Below, piece after piece: positions 57,759 to 64,000 of a DNA stretch of 64,000 nt (its first letter is position 1; each line of letters opens with the position of its first letter). The notes under the pieces were generated by a model. The model was not told where the DNA came from. It saw only the letters and a list, made by a program, of their open reading frames with translations, and ran no database searches. The stretch is from Clostridium sp. (GTDB lineage Bacteria > Bacillota > Clostridia > Lachnospirales > Lachnospiraceae): contig JAGZZT010000004.1 in the NCBI GenBank assembly GCA_018377235.1, positions 124,001 through 188,000 on the forward strand, read 5' to 3'. The position numbers and the translations under genes are program-made.

Positions 57759-57906
57759 TTTACTGGTTCTCCATAAATTTTCCCACTATAAAACAAGCTG
57801 GCACAATGCCAACTCCCTGTTTCCCTATATCCGGCGGCTCTTCCGTGCAGTCCACTCTGCACAGCCAGCTGCTTTCTCCATTTGGGGCTGAATCCAGAGC
57901 CAAAGC

Positions 57907-57948
57907 GGATCAGATCCTGCGGCAGGCTCTTCCTGCCAGATCTGATCC
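57907..57948. other. Strong hairpin between ireB and ruvX
   Basis: GGATCAGATC (57907-57916) pairs with GATCTGATCC (57939-57948), with an inner GGCAGG/CCTGCC stem. It has no T run on the minus strand, so it may be a processing site or mRNA stabiliser rather than a terminator. Confidence 0.5.
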
Positions 57949-57963
57949 TCCTCTTTTATGCTC

Positions 57964-58227
57964 TTACTTAAGCCGTGTATCTACATAATTTTTCATCAGC
58001 TCTTCCAGAATTTCATCACGCTCTACCTTCATAATCAGGCTTCTGGCACTTTTGTGGCTGGTGATATAGGTGGGGTCTCCTGACATAATATACCCTACAA
58101 TCTGGTTAATCGGATTATAGCCCTTCTCTGTCAGGGCAAAGTATACCTGCTCCAGAACCTGGCTCACCTCCAGCTTTGTATCATCCTGTACTGTTTTAAA
58201 AAACTGCGTATTCTTCATATCACCCAT
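57964..58227 (-). CDS. ireB: IreB-family phosphoprotein (UPF0297)
   Basis: IreB is phosphorylated by the PASTA kinase IreK in Enterococcus and tunes cephalosporin tolerance. The 87 residues match the family: NTQFFKTVQDDTKLEVSQVL, EQVYFALTEKGYNPINQIVG, YIMSGDPTYITSHKSARSLI. The N-terminal threonine/tyrosine phosphosite region is present as NTQFF. ATG 58227 is used; ATG 58218 is possible. The kinase gene is not in the window. Confidence 0.92.
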   Translation of the reverse strand: MGDMKNTQFFKTVQDDTKLEVSQVLEQVYFALTEKGYNPINQIVGYIMSGDPTYITSHKSARSLIMKVERDEILEELMKNYVDTRLK

Positions 58228-58321
58228 GGTTATCTCTCACGTCCTTCTACTACTCTCATTTATTCTAACCCAAAATATCCCATTCGGCAAGAAAAATATT
58301 TCTTAAGATAACAGACAGCTC

Positions 58322-59635
58322 CTATTCTTCTGCCAAAAACAGGATTTCGTCCGTCACCATTTTTTCAAATTTTCCCCTCACCGTTGTATTCTTCAGCCCT
58401 TCCCGGTAGGGAACCACTGCCTTCACATACTGTCTCGTATGGCCAATCATATAGTCTGTGCCATCTACAGACACTCTCTCTTCCAGCAGAACCTCCTCCT
58501 CCTTTCCCAGGAAAGAACAGCGGTAGGCCCTGGACAGCTCTGCCTCCAGATCCAGGAGAATGTCGCTTCTCCTGTTTTTATCCTGCTCTGAAATCTGTCC
58601 CTCCATAACAGCGGCCCTGGTTCCCTCCCTTCTGGAATACTTGAACACATGCATCTCATAGAAATGAATCCGGTGCAGGAATTCTCTGGTTGTCTCAAAC
58701 TCCTCCTCTGTCTCCTGAGGGAAACCCACAATCACATCTGTGGTAATGGCCGGATTTTCAAAATATTTTCTCAATATACTGCACCGGAACGCGTAATCCT
58801 CTGTGGTATAATGGCGGTTCATTCTTTTCAGTGTCTCGTCGCAGCCGCTCTGCAGGGACAGGTGGAAATGAGGACAGAAGCTCTTAAGCCCCGCTAACGT
58901 ACCGGCGAACTCTTCTGTGATAATTCTGGGTTCCAGAGAGCCCAGACGGATCCGCTCTACTCCCGGAATCTGATCAAGGCGTACAATTAAATCCAAAAGA
59001 CCTGTTTTCTCCTCCTTAAAATCTGCGCCGTAGGAGCTTAAATGAATTCCCGTCAAGACGATCTCCTTGTAGCCGGAGGCAGACAGCTCCTCTACCTCTC
59101 CCACTACATCCTCCATCTGCCTGCTTCTGACGCGTCCTCTGGTATAGGGAATGATACAGTAGCTGCAGAACTGGTTGCAGCCGTCCTGCACCTTAATGAA
59201 GGCTCTGGTATGGTCTGAAATCTTTCTGATATGAAGCGGCTCATACTCCCCTGTCTTCCCAATGTCAATAATATTCTCCGCTCCCTGATGCTCCTCAAAA
59301 TACTGGTCTAAAATGGCTGTCAGATCCTGCTTTCTGTTGTTTCCAATTACAATGTCCACAGCCTCGTCCTTCAAAAGCTCTTCGCCTGCGGCCTGTACAT
59401 AACAGCCTGCTGCTACCACTACTGCCGAAGGATTCATCTTTTTAGCCCGGTGAAGCATCTGGCGGGACTTTTTATCAGCCACATTGGTGACAGAACAGGT
59501 GTTGATCACATATACGTCCGCCCCCTCCTTAAAGGGAACAATCTCATACCCTGCGTCTTCCAGCATCTGCTGCATCGCCTCTGTCTCATAAGCGTTTACC
59601 TTGCAGCCTAAATTATGAAGGGCAGCTTTTCTCAT
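58322..59635 (-). CDS. mtaB: tRNA t6A37 methylthiotransferase MtaB
   Basis: This radical-SAM enzyme adds a methylthio group to t6A37 of tRNAs. The N-terminal UPF0004 domain has the three auxiliary-cluster cysteines (HNLGCKVNAYE, NTCSVTNVADKKSRQ, AAGCYVQ). The radical-SAM motif is QDGCNQFCSYCIIPYTRGRV, and a C-terminal TRAM domain ends in VRGKFEKMV. Length 437 aa. ATG 59635 has AAAGGAAACAGAAAA upstream. Confidence 0.95.
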   Translation of the reverse strand: MRKAALHNLGCKVNAYETEAMQQMLEDAGYEIVPFKEGADVYVINTCSVTNVADKKSRQMLHRAKKMNPSAVVVAAGCYVQAAGEELLKDEAVDIVIGNNRKQDLTAILDQYFEEHQGAENIIDIGKTGEYEPLHIRKISDHTRAFIKVQDGCNQFCSYCIIPYTRGRVRSRQMEDVVGEVEELSASGYKEIVLTGIHLSSYGADFKEEKTGLLDLIVRLDQIPGVERIRLGSLEPRIITEEFAGTLAGLKSFCPHFHLSLQSGCDETLKRMNRHYTTEDYAFRCSILRKYFENPAITTDVIVGFPQETEEEFETTREFLHRIHFYEMHVFKYSRREGTRAAVMEGQISEQDKNRRSDILLDLEAELSRAYRCSFLGKEEEVLLEERVSVDGTDYMIGHTRQYVKAVVPYREGLKNTTVRGKFEKMVTDEILFLAEE

Positions 59636-59838
59636 TTTTCTGTTTCCTTTCTATCCAAACTATTTCCTAATGTTTCTGTTTAATTCTTTCATTTTCCTGG
59701 GCTGACACATGTTCAGCAGTTCTCGTAATTTTACCATATCAGGAGGTGGAAAGTCCACTTGAAAATAAACTGCCGCTTTAGAAACCTTAAAAGAGTGGAG
59801 CATGAAAACCTCTTTTTTCGTTCTTTCCAATGTTCATC

Positions 59839-60693
59839 TTAAATACTGTCTCTTTGCTTCCTCTTCTCCCACGCCTCTTTCATGAGATTCCCGTAAAGCT
59901 CTCCCTTCCAGTCCTCATAGTAGGGAACCTTCTCCCGCTCCCTGTCCGTCTCGTCCAGATCCAGCTCAAATACCAGCAGGCGGCTTTCTCCCGCGCCAGG
60001 AAGCTCAATGGGAATTTCTTTCTCCGGGCTTCTCTGTCTTCCATCCGGGCCGTACACGCAGGAACTTCCGCAGCAGTTTTCGTCCCTGTAATTAGCTCCC
60101 GCCGTAAAGGCCAGATTGCAGAGAGCGGCTGAGGCCAGATCTACCTCCCATCTGCGCTCTGCCGCAAAGCTCCAGGCCGCAGGGCAGAAAAGCAGTCTGG
60201 CTCCCTTCATGGACACAATTCTGGCCGGTTCAGGAAATTCCAAATCATAGCACAGAACAGCGGCAGTCTGCCCGGCGCAGGTTTCAAACACCGGAAAATC
60301 CCGACCTTCTGAAAACCGTTTTTTCTCACTTTTCCATAAGTTTACCTTCCTGATATTTTGAATTTTTCTTCCACATGAATCTATCACCAGACAGGAATTA
60401 TAAATAGTTTCACCATTCCGCTCCGGATAGCCGAAAATCAGGGAAATACCGTACTTTTTTGCTGTCATGGCCATCTTTTCCGCCTGCTCTTCAGCAGTCA
60501 AAGACGCGGCAAGAAGCTCTTCACGCCTGATAAAATAACCGCAGGAGGAAAGCTCCGGCAGACACAAAAGCTTCGCTCCACTCTGAGCAGCTTTCTCGGC
60601 TATCCTGTCTGAAATTCTCTCAAACACTTCCTGATTTCCTCTCCCGATTCCAAGCTCTCCCAGAGCAATTTTTATCCTTCTTTTCCGTTCCAT
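59839..60693 (-). CDS. Carbon-nitrogen hydrolase (nitrilase superfamily)
   Basis: The 284-residue protein has the Glu-Lys-Cys triad of the superfamily: E in CLPELSSCGYF, K in IRKVNLWKSEKKRF, and C in AVLCYDLEFPEPAR. The substrate could be an amide such as omega-amidase substrates, carbamoyl compounds or nitriles; branch assignment cannot be made by eye. It is monocistronic. ATG 60693 has GGGGAAAAGAACAT upstream. Confidence 0.87.
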   Translation of the reverse strand: MERKRRIKIALGELGIGRGNQEVFERISDRIAEKAAQSGAKLLCLPELSSCGYFIRREELLAASLTAEEQAEKMAMTAKKYGISLIFGYPERNGETIYNSCLVIDSCGRKIQNIRKVNLWKSEKKRFSEGRDFPVFETCAGQTAAVLCYDLEFPEPARIVSMKGARLLFCPAAWSFAAERRWEVDLASAALCNLAFTAGANYRDENCCGSSCVYGPDGRQRSPEKEIPIELPGAGESRLLVFELDLDETDREREKVPYYEDWKGELYGNLMKEAWEKRKQRDSI

Positions 60694-60822
60694 ATGTTCT
60701 TTTCCCCTTTTCTTTCAGACATATTTTCCTCTCAGTGTCAGTGTACAGGGAATAAAATACTTTATAGGCTGACGCCTCTGTTTTTTTTAACAAAACTTTA
60801 CATATTTCTCCCTATCTCGTAC

Positions 60823-60884
60823 TTGACTTTTATCTGTTAAATTTGTAGTATAGAAACAGGACGGCGTCAATGCATACTGACGCC
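60823..60884 (+). promoter_or_regulatory. Promoter and leader hairpin of the HPr-like gene
   Basis: TTGACT (60823-60828), 17-bp spacer, TAGTAT (60846-60851). GGCGTCA (60863-60869) and TGACGCC (60878-60884) form a perfect hairpin right at the start of the predicted transcript, which may stabilise the mRNA. Confidence 0.65.
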
Positions 60885-60936
60885 AAACAGCCAAATATAA
60901 AACAAAACGGCGCGCACGGGCCGGAGGAGGTTTTTC

Positions 60937-61170
60937 ATGAAAACAGTTCGTATTTCTCTTAATTCTATTGATAAAGTTAAATCCTTCGTAAACGATTTAG
61001 CCAAGTTTGACGTTGATTTTGATCTGGTATCCGGAAGATACGTCATCGACGCCAAATCTATCATGGGTATTTTCAGCCTGGATCTGTCCAAGCCGATTGA
61101 TTTAAATATTCATTCCGAGACTCAGGTAGACGAGATTCTCACCGTTCTGGCTCCGTACATCGTAGAGTAA
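60937..61170 (+). CDS. HPr-like protein without the active-site histidine
   Basis: The 77-residue protein has the HPr fold pattern and the regulatory-serine region (DAKSIMGIFSLDLSK, Ser near residue 41), but where HPr has the phosphorylated His15 (GLHARPA) it reads SIDKVKSFVNDL, with no histidine. It cannot carry PTS phosphate by the usual route, but like Crh it might act through the serine and HPr kinase/CcpA. ATG 60937 follows CCGGAGGAGGTTTTTC, a very strong site. It is monocistronic and ends in a conserved-loop palindrome. Confidence 0.8.
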   Translation: MKTVRISLNSIDKVKSFVNDLAKFDVDFDLVSGRYVIDAKSIMGIFSLDLSKPIDLNIHSETQVDEILTVLAPYIVE

Positions 61171-61180
61171 GAATGTTAAA

Positions 61181-61242
61181 AAGAAAGAGCAGAAAGTTTC
61201 CCTGTTCCAATGGAAATCACCGGAAACTTTCTGCTCTTTCTT
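61181..61242. repeat. Extragenic palindrome with conserved loop, copy 3
   Basis: A 21-bp perfect stem (61181-61201 with 61222-61242) encloses CTGTTCCAATGGAAATCACC, related to the loops at 13.2 and 30.9 kb while the stem sequence is different. It lies between convergent genes and, with T runs on both sides, also looks like a bidirectional terminator. Confidence 0.8.
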
Positions 61243-61247
61243 TTATG

Positions 61248-62018
61248 TTACAGCTCCTCCGGAAGGGCGAAGGGGACAATCTCATCGCTGAGAGTCACCT
61301 CGGTGACGTCAATCCCCATGCCTTCCTGGTACTGCTTTCTGGCCCGGGTGATATCGTATCTCAGCTTCAGGACTTCGTCTGAGTCTTTATCGATCCAGAT
61401 ATCCGCCTCTATCTCTCCCAAGTCTCCTGACTGGTCGCTGACCCCGAAATACTTATATCCGGCCAATTCTGTCTTTGCCTTTAAGTATTCTTCAACCGGG
61501 CAGGTTCCCTTAAAAAGCCTGGCTTTTCGCTCCCCCAGTTCTTCTGTTCTGACATAATTCCACTTATCAATCACAGCCAGGTCTACTCCGTCAATCGAAA
61601 AGGACACTCGTTTCAGGAAATCCTTTGGTGAAAACTCCTCCGGCCTGCTCTCCTCCCATCTGCCATCCTTATACCTGCAGAACAGCCAACCGTCCTCCTG
61701 CCTGATGTGATACTCGGAATACTGAAGATCCGTCTCTCCTGTATCCGGATCAAAGGCAGCTGCCTGCAGCGCCTCAGTTGGTTCAGAAAGATAGGTAAAC
61801 TTTATGGTGTCCTCCTCCACGGTTCCCCTGATGGTTTTATGGAGGGACGTCTTTATAAAAGAAAAGGAGGACTGGCTGCTCAGGTTCGAGCAGATTTCTT
61901 CGGTTGAAACAGACAGCTGAGAACTCCTCCTGCCTGCCCATAAAAGACCTGCCGCCGCCAGAAGAGCAGTCAGTGCGGCGATAATACAAAGCTTTCTTTT
62001 TTCCTTCCAGACTCCCAT
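61248..62018 (-). CDS. Membrane-anchored protein, LolA-like fold suspected
   Basis: The N-terminal helix (LCIIAALTALLAAAGLLWAG) without a lipobox cysteine anchors a 230-residue outer part. This part has alternating strands (IKFTYLSEPTEALQAAAFDP; DGWLFCRYKDGRW; IEADIWIDKDSDEVLKLRYD) that recall LolA/DUF6612-type lipoprotein domains found in Clostridia. It has no catalytic motif. ATG 62018 has AAGGAGGCGTGAGAGT upstream. Function unknown. Confidence 0.75.
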   Translation of the reverse strand: MGVWKEKRKLCIIAALTALLAAAGLLWAGRRSSQLSVSTEEICSNLSSQSSFSFIKTSLHKTIRGTVEEDTIKFTYLSEPTEALQAAAFDPDTGETDLQYSEYHIRQEDGWLFCRYKDGRWEESRPEEFSPKDFLKRVSFSIDGVDLAVIDKWNYVRTEELGERKARLFKGTCPVEEYLKAKTELAGYKYFGVSDQSGDLGEIEADIWIDKDSDEVLKLRYDITRARKQYQEGMGIDVTEVTLSDEIVPFALPEEL

Positions 62019-62093
62019 ACTCTCACGCCTCCTTATCTAAAACAAAAGCCATATAGGAAAACATTCCATTCAGGTATCCTCTCCAGCCCAGCT

Positions 62094-63269
62094 TTAACAC
62101 CAGATAACTTCTGCCGTCTCCTCCGCTGTCTTGATCATTTCCTCGATTCCCTCAGCCAGCTTCTTCTCGGAACGTCTGATTAAATCCAGATTCGGCTTTG
62201 TGACAGGGTGCTTGGCCACGAAAATGGTGCAGCAGTCCTCGTATGGCTGAATCGATGTCTCAAATGTTCCGATTTTCTGAGAAATATCTACAATATCCTG
62301 CTTATCGAAGCCAATCACCGGGCGGAAAACAGGAAGGGTGCAGACCTCGTTAGTCACTGCCAGAGAGTGAACGGTCTGGGAAGCCACCTGTCCGATGCTC
62401 TCGCCTGTAATCAGACCCAGGCACTCGTCCTTCTTGGCCAGATCCTCGGCAATCTTCATCATGTAGCGGCGCATGATAATCGTCAGCTCCTCGTGAGGAC
62501 ACTTATCATAAATGTAGAGCTGAATGTCTGTAAAGTTGACTACATGAAGCTTAATGGGGCCGGAGTAGCGGGCTACCTGCTTGGCCAGGTCGATGACCTT
62601 CTGCTTTGCCCTCTCGCTGGTGTAAGGCGGAGCGTGGAAATACACAGCCTCAATGATAACGCCTCTCTTGGAAATCATGTATCCTGCCACCGGGCTGTCA
62701 ATTCCGCCGGAGAGAAGGAGCATGGCCTTTCCGTTGGTTCCTACAGGCATACCGCCCGGGCCTGGAATCACCAGGGAGTAAATATTGATCTTGCTTCTGA
62801 CCTCCACGTTTAACAGTACCTGGGGATTGTGTACGTCTACCTTGGTCTCCGGGAAGGTATCTAAAATAATGGAACCCAGCTCCCGGTTCATCTCGTCAGA
62901 GTGTACCGGATACTGCTTGTTGGCACGGCGGCAGTTTACCTTGAAGGTAAAGTTCTGCTCCTTGTAGGCCGCCTTAATGTAGGAAACCACCTGGTTTTTC
63001 AGTTCCTCAAAACCCAGATCCTCCACGCGCATCACAGGACAGATTGCGGCGATGCCGAATACTCTCTGAAGAGCCTCCACCACCTCGTCGTAGTCAAACT
63101 CAGACTTGGCCTCCACGTAAATACGTCCTGACTCCTTTGTCACCGCAAAGGTTCCCTCTAACTCCTTTAAAGACCGGCGGATATGCTTCATCAGCGCGTC
63201 CTCAAATACGTACCGGTTCTTTCCCTTTAAGCCAATCTCGGCATATTTTATCAAAAATGACTGAAACAT
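62094..63269 (-). CDS. thiI: tRNA 4-thiouridine synthetase ThiI
   Basis: ThiI adenylates U8 of tRNA and transfers sulfur from a cysteine desulfurase; it can also feed thiamine synthesis. N-terminal ferredoxin-like and THUMP domains (LIKYAEIGLKGKNRYVFEDA, VEALQRVFGIAAI) are followed by the PP-loop domain (LLLSGGIDSPVAGYMISKRG) and RPVIGFDKQDIVDISQKIGT. There is no C-terminal rhodanese domain, as in most Firmicutes. The start at ATG 63269 is behind AAAGAGGATGAAC, giving 391 aa. A cysteine desulfurase gene lies just upstream and is the likely sulfur donor. Confidence 0.94.
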   Translation of the reverse strand: MFQSFLIKYAEIGLKGKNRYVFEDALMKHIRRSLKELEGTFAVTKESGRIYVEAKSEFDYDEVVEALQRVFGIAAICPVMRVEDLGFEELKNQVVSYIKAAYKEQNFTFKVNCRRANKQYPVHSDEMNRELGSIILDTFPETKVDVHNPQVLLNVEVRSKINIYSLVIPGPGGMPVGTNGKAMLLLSGGIDSPVAGYMISKRGVIIEAVYFHAPPYTSERAKQKVIDLAKQVARYSGPIKLHVVNFTDIQLYIYDKCPHEELTIIMRRYMMKIAEDLAKKDECLGLITGESIGQVASQTVHSLAVTNEVCTLPVFRPVIGFDKQDIVDISQKIGTFETSIQPYEDCCTIFVAKHPVTKPNLDLIRRSEKKLAEGIEEMIKTAEETAEVIWC

Positions 63270-63400
63270 GTTCATCCTCTTTCTAATGTTTTTCTCTCAA
63301 TGTCTTCATCCTGTGCACACAGGCTCTTCTGCCGGGCGCAGACCTGTTCTCCTGCCCTGTCCGGCTGCCATGCTGTCTGACCGATATGCTGTCTGGTATG

Positions 63401-64000
63401 CTATCTGGCTCTGTATCTTCGGAGCACAGGCAAAAGCTCTCTTAAAACCTCCAGACAATAATCCGCCTCCTCCGGCTCGTTAAACAGGCCAAAGCTGAAG
63501 CGGATGGTGGAGTCTAACAGTTCTTTCTTCACGCCGATCCCCTTCAGAGTTCCGCTGACGCCCGGATGGTTCACCGAGCAGGCAGATCCAGAGGAAACAT
63601 AGACGCCCCGATCCTCCAGAGCGTGGAGAAGCACCTCGCTTCTCACGCCCTCAAAGCTGGCGCTGACAATCTGGGGCGCATTCTCCCGTCCCTCATGTCC
63701 GTTAATGGTGACGCCAGGCAGCTCCTTTAAGCCTGCAATCAGCCGTTCTCTTATCTGGTACAGCTTCTCAATCTTCGCCTCGTGATCCCTGTAGACCTCC
63801 CGCACAGCGGCTCCCAGGCCGGCGCAGCCAGGCACGTTCTCTGTTCCAGACCGCATTCCCTTCTGCTGGCCGCCTCCAAAAAGAATCGGACGCACCTTGG
63901 CCTTCTCGTCAATATAGAGGAATCCTACGCCCTTGGGGCCGTGAATCTTGTGGCCGCTGACAGACAAAAGGTCGATTCCCTGCTTTTTCGGGCGGATTAC
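63401..64000 (-). CDS. Cysteine desulfurase, 5' part outside window
   Basis: The frame is open to the right edge, so only the C-terminal 199 residues are seen. The PLP lysine is in SVSGHKIHGPKGVGFLYID; RPILFGGGQQKGMRSGTENV and the catalytic cysteine loop YVSSGSACSVNHPGVS follow. These mark the NifS/IscS family (group I or II NifS-like). It lies 131 bp upstream of thiI on the same strand, the usual NifZ/ThiI arrangement in Firmicutes, so it probably supplies sulfur for s4U. Confidence 0.93.
   Translation of the reverse strand, partial: VIRPKKQGIDLLSVSGHKIHGPKGVGFLYIDEKAKVRPILFGGGQQKGMRSGTENVPGCAGLGAAVREVYRDHEAKIEKLYQIRERLIAGLKELPGVTINGHEGRENAPQIVSASFEGVRSEVLLHALEDRGVYVSSGSACSVNHPGVSGTLKGIGVKKELLDSTIRFSFGLFNEPEEADYCLEVLRELLPVLRRYRAR

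Noticed and set aside
59740..59830. Fourth copy of the conserved-loop palindrome
   Set aside because: AGTCCACTTGAAAATAAACT resembles the loop, but no flanking inverted repeat of similar length is present.
1..64000. CRISPR arrays, rRNA genes, insertion sequences
   Set aside because: No regularly spaced repeats, no rRNA-like segments and no transposase gene were found.

Overview
The window reads as a Lachnospiraceae-type Clostridium (Bacillota, strict anaerobe, mid-range GC). Support: two class III (oxygen-sensitive) ribonucleotide reductases and no aerobic one, an iron-sulfur serine dehydratase, rubrerythrin, pyruvate phosphate dikinase, an orphan anaerobic cobaltochelatase, strong AGGAGG ribosome binding sites, and a block whose gene order resembles Bacillus subtilis yrzL-yrrK-yrzB / yrrL-yrrM-yrrN-yrrO.

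Bases 1 to about 9,760 are an integrated mobile element whose left end lies outside the window. A leftward operon of small genes carries a HUH rolling-circle initiator, a prohibitin-like SPFH membrane protein, two tiny membrane proteins, and an RNase H-like protein cut by the window edge. The centre is a lysis/lysogeny-like switch (S24 repressor, Cro-like protein, GTAACTT operators). The right arm carries a Uma2-type nuclease, a 26-residue holin-like toxin with an antisense RNA, and a tyrosine integrase that ends beside a displaced tRNA 3' end. A second antisense RNA sits in the rep leader. No packaging, secretion-ATPase, relaxase-partner or capsid gene is visible, so phage, filamentous phage or mobilizable element cannot be decided from this part alone.

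Bases 9,760 to 37,650 are chromosomal: a c-di-AMP receptor; 2-aminoethylphosphonate degradation (phnW, phnX); a sodium:amino-acid-type transporter; a YfcC carrier with an M20 hydrolase and LysR regulator; class III fructose bisphosphatase; nrdD with a fused redoxin domain; hflX; a TPR lipoprotein; dut; nrdG-nrdD; scpA-scpB; sdaAB-sdaAA; rubrerythrin; cbiK; and a BlaI/BlaR1 pair with two matching operators. Both nrdD promoters carry paired NrdR-like boxes at canonical spacing.

Bases 37,650 to 41,250 hold ppdK and a RelB/YoeB toxin-antitoxin pair. The last codons of ppdK plus its terminator are duplicated as 107-bp direct repeats (106/107 identical) 868 bp apart, bracketing the toxin-antitoxin genes; this looks like an insertion that rebuilt the end of ppdK.

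Bases 41,250 to 64,000 are mostly housekeeping: two MATE exporters around a MarR regulator, glycyl-tRNA synthetase, recO-era, an M16C metalloprotease, ydcF, a tRNA wobble-uridine block (U32 hydroxylase, TrmR), RNase J, ruvX, ireB, mtaB, a nitrilase-like hydrolase, an HPr-like protein without the phosphorylated histidine, thiI and a partial cysteine desulfurase. Three extragenic palindromes (13.2, 30.9 and 61.2 kb) have different stems but a shared loop of about 19 nt and look like a genome-specific repeat family.
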